From the NCBI GenBank assembly GCA_021234155.1, contig JAJEKV010000014.1:16090872-16154871 (forward strand): a stretch of 64,000 nucleotides of DNA. Reading direction: 5' to 3'. The DNA comes from Isoetes taiwanensis. Lineage: Eukaryota; Streptophyta; Lycopodiopsida; Isoetales; Isoetaceae. The notes beneath the pieces are model-generated. The model ran no database searches and was not told the DNA's origin. It was given only the letters and a program-made list of their open reading frames with translations. Below are positions 32,415-42,479 of the stretch, one piece after another. The translations under genes and the position numbers were made by a program. The first letter of the stretch is position 1, and each line of letters starts with the position of its first letter.

Positions 32415-32990
32415 CAGGGAAACAAATAGCGGCTAATATTAGCCAAATGGCGATTTTTTGGACTTTTTTGGAAAAAGTACGGCTAAACTATAAAGGAGGA
32501 AAGTTTTGGAAAAAAGAAAAAAATCGCCAAATATTTTCAAAGTTGACCTCCCTTACACCAAGGTTTAGCCAAACATAAGAAAGAAGGAGAGGAAAAATTC
32601 TTCCACTTTAGCCAAACGTTCGAAAGTTTTTCTATGCATTTAGGGATAGATTAGCCATACTTTTTAATAGCTAATGTAAAATATGAGATTATTCATGAGA
32701 TTATGGAATAGAGGTTGCTAATACTATATTAGATGGACAGTTTTTTGTTCTCCAACTAGTAGATTTCTATTATTAATATGTTCGTACAATAAAAAGTTTG
32801 GCATAGCATAAATGTTTGGCTAAAGTTTATATAAAGGTTCAAACAAAAAATCGCCAAAACATTCAAAACTAGTAAAGGAAAATTATTCAACTTTAGCCAA
32901 ACATTCGAAAGTTTTCCTATGTATTTTGGGTTAAATTAGCCAAAGTTGTTCTAGCTAATCTAAAATATGACTTTAGTAATTTTTTCCCTG
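32415..32990. mobile_element. Non-autonomous hAT miniature element (MITE)
   Basis: The ends are CAGGGAAACAAAT and, inverted, CAGGGAAAAAATTAC. The 8-bp target-site duplication ACCCGTGG is exact at 32407-32414 and 32991-32998. CAGGG termini and 8-bp duplications define hAT elements. The 576-bp interior has no gene but contains two direct copies of an approximately 85-bp segment (32608-32690 and 32886-32972: ctttagccaaacnttcgaaag...). It would need a transposase from elsewhere. Confidence 0.92.
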
Positions 32991-32998
32991 ACCCGTGG

Positions 32999-34246
32999 AG
33001 GGATCATCTGTGTGGATGCGTGAGAGATAATCTGGGACAACGTGAGATTTGCCAGCCTTATGAACGATTTCAAAAGGAGCGAATTCTTGCAGAAGAAGGA
33101 CCCAACAAGCAATCCTGCCCGTGGGCGTGGACTTGTTGATCAAATAGAGAAGTGCCTGATGATCAACAAAGAACTTGATCTGACTTCCCAACAGATAATG
33201 ACGGAAGCGTTGGACACAAAAGATTAAGCCCAAGGCCTCCCTCTCGGTGGCAGAATAGTTGCGCTCAGTAGGATTGAGTTTTCTGCTGGCATAATGGTTG
33301 GGTTTATCTGTGTGCGCGTCATATGCTTGAGAGAGAATAGCACCAATAGCAAATGCGGAGACATCGAGTCCCATTGAGGAGGAACAAGCACGGGGGCCTG
33401 AGTAAGCAAGAGCTTCAACTGTTGGAAAGCAGCATCTGCCTGGGAATTCCAAGCCCAGGTGGATTCATCACTCGTGAGTTTATGAATGGGATCAGCAATA
33501 GCTGCAAGTCCAGGAATGAAGGTGGAATAGTAATTTACCTTGCCTAGGAAAGAACGTGTCTCTTTAATATTAGATAATGCTTGAGCCTTAAGCACACAAC
33601 TGATTTTAGCAGGATCCGTGGTGATACCTTCTTTACTGACCACATGACCTAACAGAACACCAGAGGTGACGCAGAAGGTGCATTTCTCAGAATTTAGACT
33701 AATACCAGACTCATCACATTTCTGAAAGACGAGCTCTAACTTGTCCAGGTGATCATCCATGGAACTGTAGGCTGAAAAGGCATCTTGAAAGATCTGGAGA
33801 AAGGGTTTCTCCTTCATATAATCGTGAAAAATCGAGAGCATGATGCGTTGAAACGTGGACGGAGAGTTGGATAAACCAAAAGGAACCACCTTGTAGGCAA
33901 AAGTGCCCCACGGGGTGGTAAAGGTAGTCTTGAGTTGATCTGCCTCTTTGATTGAAATTTGATTGTAGCCTGAAAAACCATCCATGAAGGAGTACATTTC
34001 ATGACCAGCAACCTCTTCCAGAACCTGGTCGGTGAAGGGAAGCGGGAAGTGATCACGCTCCGTGGCCTGATTGAGTTTGCGATAGTCCACGCAGACGCGG
34101 ATCTTACCGTTGTGTTTGAGAGCAATGACGATGGGGCTCACCCATTCAGAATGTTTGACCTCATAAATCAAGCCGGCAGCTAGGAGTTTATCAATTTCGG
34201 CCTTCACACGGTCACGGTAATTTGGGTTGAGCCGGTACTGTCGTTG
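32999..34246 (-). pseudogene. Gypsy-2 reverse transcriptase and RNase H
   Basis: The frame from 34207 shows RT motifs (CVDYRKLNQA, YNQISIKEADQ, VPFGLSNSPSTFQ), but the catalytic Y-x-D-D position reads FQDA (IFQDAFSAY), so the active site is lost. The RNase H continues in another frame from about 33380 (VSAFAIGAILSQ, ASRKLNPTERNYSATEREALGL given in parts, FVDHQALLYL) and ends in YLSRIHTDDPS at the hAT insertion. A frame change near 33370 separates the two domains. Confidence 0.85.
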
Positions 34247-36724
34247 CTAGACAGGACGTGCATCTGGTTTGGTAGGAATGGTGAGTTCCTCCAAGTCTTT
34301 GTTGATACCCCGAAGATCTTTATAGCTCCAGGCAAAAATGTGTTTGAATTTTTTGAACAGCGTGCGAGCGCGTGCGCGATAGGTGGTCGGGAGATTTGCA
34401 GCAAGGCGTACGGGCTGATTGTTGCCAACGTCCACAATCTCCACCTCAGGAGTTTGAATGTGTGGAACAACTTCCGTGTCTTGAACAACGTGAGCAGGAG
34501 GTTGAAACATGACGGGATGAGCTGCATTTTGTGTGGTGAAGAAAAGCGGTTGTTGAGCGTCATCCAGCAGTGGTTGCTTCATGACGGCATGGACGTCCAC
34601 CGTTTCTGGAGGAAGTACAATGTCGGAAAAGTGGTCAAGTCGTTGGATGCGATTGCAAGGAGCCAGGTAAGGGTCGAGCAGCGCAGCCACAGCCTGGTCC
34701 TGATCCAGAGTCATCTCACCCAAAGGATCAGCATATTCAGGGTAGGATGAAAGAGGCAGACTCGCAGGTGGAGCCTGAACATGATAGATATTCTGGGCTT
34801 CTTCAGAATCGGTGTCTGAGAGAGAAGGTTCGGCATATTCAACAGAGATGATCTTGCCAGTTTCCAAATCCATGGTAGCATTGAGATGAATACTTTTTGC
34901 CTGACGGAGAAAAGGTCTGCCGACCAACATTTCATAATCACCAGGATCTTCGCCGGCTTTCCAAACACCAAATTCTAGAGGGAATCTGAGTTCGCCTATA
35001 TTGATGTGAAGAAGGGGTGTGACGCCTTGAGGGCGCGTGATATGACCATTGGCCAACTTGATATCATAAGGGGCACGGTAAAGTTGTTTGATGCCCAATT
35101 GCTTTTGGAGCTTATCAGTAATGAGATTGACAGCACTTCCACCATCAACCTGGACATGATTAACTTGTTGATTACCCACCGTGGCATGCACTGTGGGTAT
35201 AGAGGTAGCCACAGCCCCAACCAGAACCGTGGGAAGGGGTAACTGGTCCTTAAGAGCAGGACAAAGTTTCCAAATGGTGGCTAAACTCAAAGGAATTTTG
35301 ATTTTTGCTAGTTCTTCTTGGAGTTCCAAAGGAACATGAGAAAACGAATCAGCAGGATCCAAGGGAGCTGAAGTCTGAGGTAAAGAAGCAGAAACTGCTT
35401 TGAGAAGCTCCACCTCTGCAGCAATATTCGGATATGTCTGAGAGCGTGGAGTGTGAGATGACGGAGGTGCGTCATGACGCTGTTGAGCCCTGGTGGTGGC
35501 GTGCACATTAGCCAGTGTGCGGCCTTCTGCAGCCTGCATAAGGTTGAGGATACTTTGTCTGACCTTGGGCATGACATGAGGCATGAGTTTATCCAAGTCT
35601 GGTGCAAAGTGAACCTTTTTTTCCTCGTCATGAGGGATCGTGTCTACGGCAAAAGCAGGGCGCGTATCATGAGGAATGATGGTCAAGGGGCGTGAAGCCC
35701 TGGTCTGTCGCGAGACCAAACCAACCCAGTTTGACGGTTGGACCGGAGGATTGAGAGCTTGGTAAATTTCTTCCTGAGCTTGTTGATCCATAGGAAGGAG
35801 CTGGTTGATACCGTGATTGTTGAGGCACGCGTGGTGGCTTTCAGAGAACAGGACGAGGGCCTTGTTTGCCATTAGCGATCCAGAGTTGATAGGCCGTGAG
35901 GCGTACGGACGTGGTTTGATTCGTGTCTGGAAGTTGGACTTGAACTTGAGGAAGTTGAGGGCATGCCGTGGTGGTATGACCCCATTCCAGACAATGATAA
36001 CACTGGGCTTTAGAAGGATCAAAAGGACCACGGTTGCCTTGGCCTCTTGGCTGCTGAGATTGCTGAGACTGTGGATACTGTTGAAGTGGTTGAGCAGGAA
36101 ATTGCTGAGGTTGGTATGACGTTTGTTGCTGAGGCGTGGTCTGGACTTGATAAACCATTTTTTGTCGGAAGGGTGTAGGATGAATAGAGTGCATTCTTCC
36201 GTGGCATGATTGCACATGTTGCAGCGTTTACAATGAGGAGGGCCATTGGAGGAGTTGCACTCATTGGCCAAATGGCCTTGATATTTGCAGAGGTGGCACC
36301 AAATTTGACTGCGTTGAGGATTTGAGTGTTGAGGCTGAACTGCAGTCTGAGGAACCATGACAGGAGGAATAAAAGGTAGCTCTTGGAGGGCCACATCGCG
36401 GGAGGAAATATTAACTGAATGATTGACAAGTTCGATGGCCTGCTCCAAAGTCTTGGGGTGCAGGTATTCAGTCATGAGACGAATAGCCGGAGGAAGTCCC
36501 TGGAGAAACCAGACGAGGATCTGGCTTTTCGTGGGGTACTCTTGAAGTTTGCTGAGGAGGATGTGAAGACGATCCGCAGAATCCCGGGCTGACTCCGTGG
36601 GCTCTTGCTGAAGATCATTGAGTTGCTTGAGAAGAAGTTGATCATCATCTGTGGTGCCATAATGAGAAAGGAAAGCAGTCTTCATTTCTGTCCAGTTTTG
36701 TTTCCAATGGCTTTTGTTTGCCAT
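34247..36724 (-). pseudogene. Gypsy-2 gag (C-terminal part) and protease
   Basis: An 825-codon frame with capsid helices (MKTAFLSHYG, ARDSADRLHILL), zinc knuckles (CHLCKYQGHLANEC, CKRCNMCNHATEEC) and a third knuckle (CYHCLEWGHTTTAC) visible in another frame near 35990. The protease core is VDGGSAVNLI. A TAG at 34249-34247 separates the frame from the reverse transcriptase, although homology reads straight through it. CAG to TAG is the simplest origin. Two frame changes between 36200 and 35850 are likely indels. Confidence 0.82.
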
Positions 36725-37503
36725 GAGCCATTGATGAGGGGATCCACGCAGCGAGCGTGGTGGAAAAGATATGGAACTTCAGTTGAGGTTGAGCGTGACC
36801 ATTGAGGACAGCCAGAGCCTCAAATTCTTCCATGTGGGCTTGAGCACTTTGATCCAATGGTTTGCGTTTAGTACTGCCAAAAGTAGGATAGGTCAGTTTG
36901 AGACCTTGCGCATAGAGCGGCTGAGTAGGAGGAGGTACATAGTGAGGTGATACAGCCATAGTCTCTGTATGGTGTGTCAGAGGGGCAGAAAAACCTTGAG
37001 AGTCTTGAAAAGGAGCATCCTGTGGGGAAGGTCCTTGAGAGCTTTGTTCATGAGGTTTGAGATCAGTGAGAGTGTAAACTGGAAGAGTATGGTGAAAAGA
37101 AGGGGATTGGGGATATGTCTGAACCTGGGGAGGGTCGAAAGAGACATGGGGATAACCCATTCCTCCAGGGGGAGATGATGGTTGTGAAGGTAGAGGAGTA
37201 TGGCCGGAGGAGATATGAATGTAGGCACTCTCTGGAGTGTGGAAATAAGCTGGAGGGGGCTGAACAGGTCTATGATGTGGTGACTGAGGTTGTGAACAAT
37301 GTTTATACGTTGGAGGAGAGCCAGGACGAGAGTGAACACGAGGAGTTGGTGGCGCCGATTGAGCTCGTGAGCGAATATGGCCGCCCCTCAATATCATAAC
37401 CAGTGTCATACATATCTCGAGCAACTTCGCGACATTGATGGCGCTCCAAACGAGACGCTGTCTGGCTAAGAAGCTCCTCTGGGGTGAAAGCTCGGGCAGA
37501 CAT
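36725..37503 (-). pseudogene. Gypsy-2 gag N-terminus
   Basis: ATG 37503 opens MSARAFTPEELLSQ. After about 40 residues the frame shifts (near 37390) into a long proline/serine/histidine-rich leader (PPTPRVHSRPGSPP, then PPPTQPLYAQG) that joins the capsid near 36700 after another shift. The proline-rich leader is unusually long for a Gypsy Gag. Confidence 0.7.
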
Positions 37504-37632
37504 GGTAAAAGAAGGAAGGAAAAGAAAATCAGACCCGACAGCAGCGACAGTGTTTGGGGTCTGGGTTCGGGAACTCCTACAAGACAGCCCTCTGTGAGGA
37601 CCCGTGGATCAAACAGGAGAATCCGGTAGCTG

Positions 37633-38142
37633 TGTCACGCGGGATTTGCAAAGAAACAAAGGAAAAGAAGAAGAGAGAGAACAAAAGAAAACAACAAGAT
37701 CACAATGATGAGAACAAAACTCTTTGATATCAATGATGATACATGAGCTCTCGCAATCAAGAGAAAACAGAAGTGAGATAAGACCAAAAACTCATCTAGC
37801 CTGTGAATGCTAGCTCTACTCATATATATAGTACAATGGGCTTTGGCCCAATATAGACACTCTGTCAGATCTCGGTGCCGACTCTTGGAAGAAGGCCTGA
37901 CTTGAAGGAATGTTGGCAGTGCCTCTTGAGACCCTGAAATGACGCTGACGGTGACAGCCCGTCACTTGTCTGCTCTCGACCTCTTCGTGCCCGTGGCCTT
38001 CTGCGTGGTCTGCAGCTTGGTATGCTGCTTGGTCTTCTGCTGGGCCTTTGACGACTGACCTACACCTGACTGTGGATCCTTGGCCTTGACCTGGTCCGTC
38101 GTGTGCATGAATAGTCCTGTATCAGGACGTACAGGACTAACA
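37633..38142 (-). repeat. 5' LTR of Gypsy-2
   Basis: On the minus strand it begins TGTTAGTCCTGTACG at 38142 and ends GCGTGACA at 37633. It has a TATATATA box near 37820-37828. The partner LTR is absent from the window. No canonical primer binding site was found next to it. Confidence 0.7.
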
Positions 38143-39054
38143 CTTTAGCAAACTCCACTTGCTTCCTTGTCATAATAGAACAGACAGTAGAATGCTATGT
38201 TGTTGTATATGAGCATGCAATTTGGAAAATTTAAAATTTTGTGGCCTTAGCACCCATGGATATGGACATATGGATTACTCTGACTGGTGTCACAAAGGAT
38301 GAAATTTGGGCTGCCAAATAACCCAGCTACAAACTTGAGAAAGCTTTTGATAGCTTGGACATAGATCTACCTTTCAAAATGGATTGTTTTGTATGCATCA
38401 AGGATTCACCTATTGAAATTGGCCAGAAAGGTCACATGGCTTTTAACAATATTGAAAGGGGTGATTATTATCTCAAGAGGATGTGGAGATCACATTGGCC
38501 GTATTTTAAATGTTACAAGAAATGTTACATTGGCCTTGGCCGCCACGAACATTTCTTTGGCCCAATTCGTGGCAAAGTAGTTTTGTATTAGGTCAAAAGG
38601 ATCTCATCTATGGACTTACGAAATTGAAGTAAATGTGTCTAAGTTAGAGAACTCTAACCTTCAACAAACACAAAAGTACTATATATTGTATTGAATTGGG
38701 TCAAATTATTGTAGAAAGATCAGGTTGTATTCGAGCTCTTGAAGGCGTAAGAACTATTTCCGATTGGAAGATCCATGTTTTTTAAGCATGTTTTAAATGT
38801 TGTTAACTAGCATTTTAATTGAAATGTTAAATACCAAAATGGGACCATTGAAATCATGGGTCCACTGGGCTGGACTGGGTTGGTTGGGCCAAAACTAAGG
38901 GAGAGACCCCTTACATTGCATCGTGTGAGGCGGGAACCGGATGGGGAAACCCTTTATGTTGAAGGTCATGGCAAGGCCAATCGAGATGGTAGAATAATCT
39001 GGGCATTCCGAGTGGCAATCTTGTTACAGCTCCTTTATCGGTTTTTTAACTAAG
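38143..39054. other. Unassigned DNA
   Basis: No gene recognised. A 78-codon frame at 38355-38591 is rich in Cys, His and Lys but has no known domain and is probably chance. Confidence 0.45.
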
Positions 39055-39834
39055 CTACAATGGGAAAGCAACTATAGTGTGAAAGCATAATGCAAATATG
39101 GTGAAGCATATGAGGAAGGGAAAGGCACCGTGGCTCCTGCTGGGCGAGATGCGAAGGTGGGGAGGCGGAGGGGCAGAAACAAATGATGTAGGGGATGGGA
39201 GGGAAGTGGGAGGAGGTGGGGGGAGTTTTTTACAATGGGGAGGGGGGTGGGTAGGAAATAACAGGGGGGAGGCGGAGATGACACGACCGCTGCCAGGTGG
39301 GGGGGAAAGAGGCGACCACAGGAGGTAGTGGGCAGGTAACAGGAGGTGGGGGGTAGGTAACAGGAGCGGTGGGTATGTAACAGCCACAGGAGGTGGAGGA
39401 GCTGGGGGGGGTTGCTCTTCAAATAATGAATGAAATCTCGGGAGTCTGTCGGCTGCCTCGACACTACTTAAATAGGCCATTACCGCAGCGTATAAGTATG
39501 TCTTAACCACTATGTAGCCCTGATCATCTGAATCCAGCTCACACCTATCAGTCGGTGTGTATAAGCCAAGCATGGCTATCCATCCCCAATAAGATGTTAC
39601 ATGTGTGCTGTTCGTCACCCCAAAATAGCACAGCATTCCTTGCCCTGCATAATTGCTTATATACAGAACAAGGCAGTATAATTTGTTCGGGGAATAATAA
39701 CGGGTCTTAAACTGTGGAAATGCCAGTGTCCAATCTGCTAGCATGTAATCCCATATACCATATGTTGCTCCATGAACTAGCAGAATGGTGCGACAGAGGA
39801 AGACACCTAACAGCAGCGCCTTCTTCCCATCCAT
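39055..39834 (-). CDS. Putative secreted protein with proline-rich (extensin-like) C-terminus
   Basis: A 259-codon minus-strand frame. Residues 1-22 (MDGKKALLLGVFLCRTILLVHG) form a clear signal peptide. Residues about 23-140 are a globular, Tyr- and Trp-rich domain with a few Cys and an NST glycosylation site. Residues about 142-230 are rich in PPPP, PPHL and SPPP runs, like wall extensins or arabinogalactan proteins. The last 25 residues are hydrophobic, which could be a GPI-anchor signal or membrane segment. A TATATAAG box at 39873-39866 is well placed about 32 bp before the ATG. The family of the globular domain is not recognised. The proline tail lies in a low-complexity G-rich stretch (plus strand), so part of it may be chance. 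Confidence 0.5.
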   Translation of the reverse strand: MDGKKALLLGVFLCRTILLVHGATYGIWDYMLADWTLAFPQFKTRYYSPNKLYCLVLYISNYAGQGMLCYFGVTNSTHVTSYWGWIAMLGLYTPTDRCELDSDDQGYIVVKTYLYAAVMAYLSSVEAADRLPRFHSLFEEQPPPAPPPPVAVTYPPLLLPTPHLLLPAHYLLWSPLSPPPGSGRVISASPLLFPTHPPPHCKKLPPPPPTSLPSPTSFVSAPPPPHLRISPSRSHGAFPFLICFTIFALCFHTIVAFPL

Positions 39835-39865
39835 CTCTCTGTGGAGAGCTCTTGGCTGTGTTATT

Positions 39866-39873
39866 CTTATATA
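39866..39873 (-). promoter_or_regulatory. TATA box of the putative secreted protein gene
   Basis: TATATAAG on the minus strand, about 32 bp upstream of the ATG at 39834. That spacing leaves only a very short leader. Confidence 0.4.
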
Positions 39874-39898
39874 ATGGTTTAAATCTGGCCTCTTTCAA

Positions 39899-40438
39899 TC
39901 ATGACAACATTTTGTGATGCAGAGCGGCATCTAGCACGTCTCGACCTGCCTTGTTGCTCATACACACGTTTCTTTTAGTCATGTTGTAATGTGGAATGGA
40001 TGGGGTCAGCCATTCCGGCTGCCCCAGCGACCTTGAAAATTCAGATGTGGTACGTGTTAAGAGCTCCTTTACGGTATTAATAACTGATAAAGTATCAACG
40101 AAGCTCAATGAAGAAAGCATACAGTAATTTATGAATCTCGCTTCTTGTCTGTTGTTGAAGCAGCTTGCTGAATGCGGCAGCCCCGGTTTAAATGCGGCGA
40201 GCTGTGGCAAGTTATGATGGATGGCGCCAGAAGATGCAGTAGAAATTGGATATGGCAAACCATTAGCAGCCGATTGTAGATGCACAATCAATTGCAGATT
40301 GGGTGATTGCCCTGCCACAAGAATCAATCGCACCCTTTGGCGATGCCCAGTCCTGCCACAATTCAATAGGAAGCAACATAGAAACATGGAAATAGGCCAG
40401 CTCAATTGTTTCAACAGCGAAATGGTGCAGTCATGCAC
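39899..40438 (-). CDS. Unidentified ORF, possible remnant of a pectinesterase-type proregion
   Basis: A 179-codon minus-strand frame with no clean domain. The part SFVDTLSVINTVKELL followed by QPEWLTPS and NVCMSNKAGRD...AAL is faintly like the end of a pectinesterase-inhibitor proregion and the start of the enzyme, but no catalytic motif is present. It ends 65 bp before the secreted-protein frame. Upstream on the same strand (40760-40607) a 48-codon piece (YKFRIEFSGEVFAKVG) also looks protein-like. Both may be parts of one decayed gene. Confidence 0.3.
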   Translation of the reverse strand: MHDCTISLLKQLSWPISMFLCCFLLNCGRTGHRQRVRLILVAGQSPNLQLIVHLQSAANGLPYPISTASSGAIHHNLPQLAAFKPGLPHSASCFNNRQEARFINYCMLSSLSFVDTLSVINTVKELLTRTTSEFSRSLGQPEWLTPSIPHYNMTKRNVCMSNKAGRDVLDAALHHKMLS

Positions 40439-42479
40439 ATTCTAGGTTGAGACTTGCATTTGACAGACCCAATTTGGCCGGCAGGTGAAAATACCCAGTA
40501 GCATGTATACTGAAATGCTGCTTTTGCTGAATCTGCCAATGGGTTTCTTTTTGCAATATCATTCTCAAATTAGGCTTGGACTATTCGATCGGGAAAGAAG
40601 CTCTTGCTACTGCCAATTTTTGGTCAGCGAATCTATGGGCATGTGTTGTTTCCTGTCCCCAATCCCAAATAGAGAACCCGAGTCTTGCCCAACCTTTGCA
40701 AAAACTTCGCCGGAAAATTCTATCCTAAACTTGTACCCAGGAAAAAGAAGCACAGGTGTCGCTAAAATATTAAAGCATAAAGGAATCGAATCTTCGGTAA
40801 ATCAATTATATATTTGTAGATTGTGAGAAAGTTAAACTTGGCTTCAATAAAAACAAAAAGGAAGAGAATGTAGGTGTGGAATCATATAGTTTGACCAAGG
40901 CATTTGGTATCTATTCAACCATATGGTCCAAAATATACCCTGTAGCTACTCCTTCTTAAGAATGGTGATATTATCCAAATTCCTGAATAAGGTTATGAAG
41001 TCTGCAGTATTGACCTCTATTTCATACTTGGAAGTGAGAAGGATCTTGATTAATATGACCCTTGAGTATGCTAAAAATTCTGATGCAAATTTGAAAGGCA
41101 TGTCTAATAATAACAAGATGGTTGAAATATAACAGAAAAAGTGATCGGGCCTGCCACCTTCCTCAAAGATTCATTTACTACTAACAGGGCTAATAGATGA
41201 AAAAAGTCATATTCAAACAATGGGGTAAGAAAATCAAGCAAGGTGTTTATATTACACCTGGCTACCACCTAGGATCACGGAGGATCCAAAAAAAAAGCAG
41301 CCTAAAACTGCCACACCTATAGTGGACAATAAGGAGGAATACATCATTATCAAAGGGGGCAATAAATGTAGAGATTGTTGAAGAATTTATGTAAGCCTTG
41401 ACTTGCATACAATCCGAAGGAAGAAAGGAAGGAAGGAAGGGAGGGAGGGAGGGAGGGAGGTTCTTTTATCGTCCGCGGAGGCCAATCGGCCTATGGGAGA
41501 TTGCAACATGTTTAGCCTTTGTGACTTAGTGTTTTGGATAAAAAAACTTGATATACAAATGCCATTTGATCATTGTTCATTGAACAATTTTTTTTTTTTT
41601 TTTTTAGCATGCCAACCCAACCAAGCCTAAAGTAGTCTATCCACGTAGCAGTTCCAAATCAGCCAAACCTTAGGTGGCATGACATTAACCCGTTGGATTT
41701 GTATTTTCTTAAATCGATGGCCATGGAAATTAGAAATGGCTAAAATTTCACACGGAGAATTGGAAGGACGTTCGAAGGCGCGGTGCCTACATCGATTCGA
41801 TTAGGGGAGGGTGACCATGAAGCGCCTACTTAAGGAAACAAATTTTATTATGATGGGCTAAGTTTTTTTTAACTTCCCATTTTAATATACCATGGTGAAG
41901 TTTGCCTCTTTAGCTTTTATTTGATACTATATACCAGAGTTTTTGATATATTTGGAGTTCGCTACGAAGGTTTTAAGGCGAGACGTTAATTTGATCCTAA
42001 TAGACCACATGTACCCTTCAATAGACCACTAAGTGCCCTTCGATAGACCACTAAATGCCCATCAAATGCCACATGGGGACCTTTAATTGCCCACATGGGA
42101 CCTCCTTTAATGGTCAACTGCCTACTTGCTGAAGTAACATTCAGTTTTACCGCAATTGCGACAACTATTTTTCTGTAGAAAAGTCATAACAGGGAGAACA
42201 TTTAAATAACATAAAGGGTTTGAACCCTCAATAGAAAATGCTATTGTTCCAAAGCTTTTATTATAATTATTCAATTCACTAAAAACAGAAACCAGGGATA
42301 ATTCTTATGCCTATTGATTCACTTTACAAACTACATAGCCAAAAAAGTCCTTTGATGTAATAATTCCCCTCTTGTGCTGCAAAATTAGCAGCTATACTAG
42401 TTTTGCCAACATTGTGAACCAACCATTAGCACAACTGCCCATTCATTCCATGCTAATATTATTTCCATACATAATAGAT
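40439..42479. other. Unassigned DNA with a purine microsatellite
   Basis: Apart from the short minus-strand protein-like piece at 40607-40760 no gene is visible. A (GGAA)n/(GGGA)n run lies at about 41417-41460, a T-run at 41589-41606. Confidence 0.5.
41417..41505 (-). mobile_element. SINE-like tail with simple repeat
   Basis: On the minus strand, CCATAGGCCGATTGGCCTCC then GCGGACGATAAAAGAAC runs into a (CTCC)n/(CTTC)n tract. The same arrangement, with a (TATTC)n tract, occurs at 12141-12257. Two unrelated sites sharing this 3' structure suggests a retroposed family. The 5' part is not recognised. Confidence 0.4.

Larger units (their letters stand above)
31570..38142 (-). mobile_element. Truncated Ty3/Gypsy element (Gypsy-2)
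   Basis: Genes run on the minus strand: gag, protease, reverse transcriptase, RNase H, integrase. One LTR is present at 37633-38142. The integrase stops after its core and no second LTR is found, so the 3' end has been lost near 31570, next to the tandem array. A hAT miniature element sits in the RNase H/integrase linker. There is no extra RNase H before the reverse transcriptase. Confidence 0.88.

Noticed and set aside
34247-34249. Programmed readthrough stop (TAG CAA) between protease and reverse transcriptase
   Set aside because: The following codons do not match the known readthrough context well, and the copy has other damage. A CAG-to-TAG mutation is simpler.
39899-40438. Confident pectinesterase call
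   Set aside because: Only a faint resemblance around the proregion/enzyme junction. The catalytic motifs are absent, so it is kept as unidentified.
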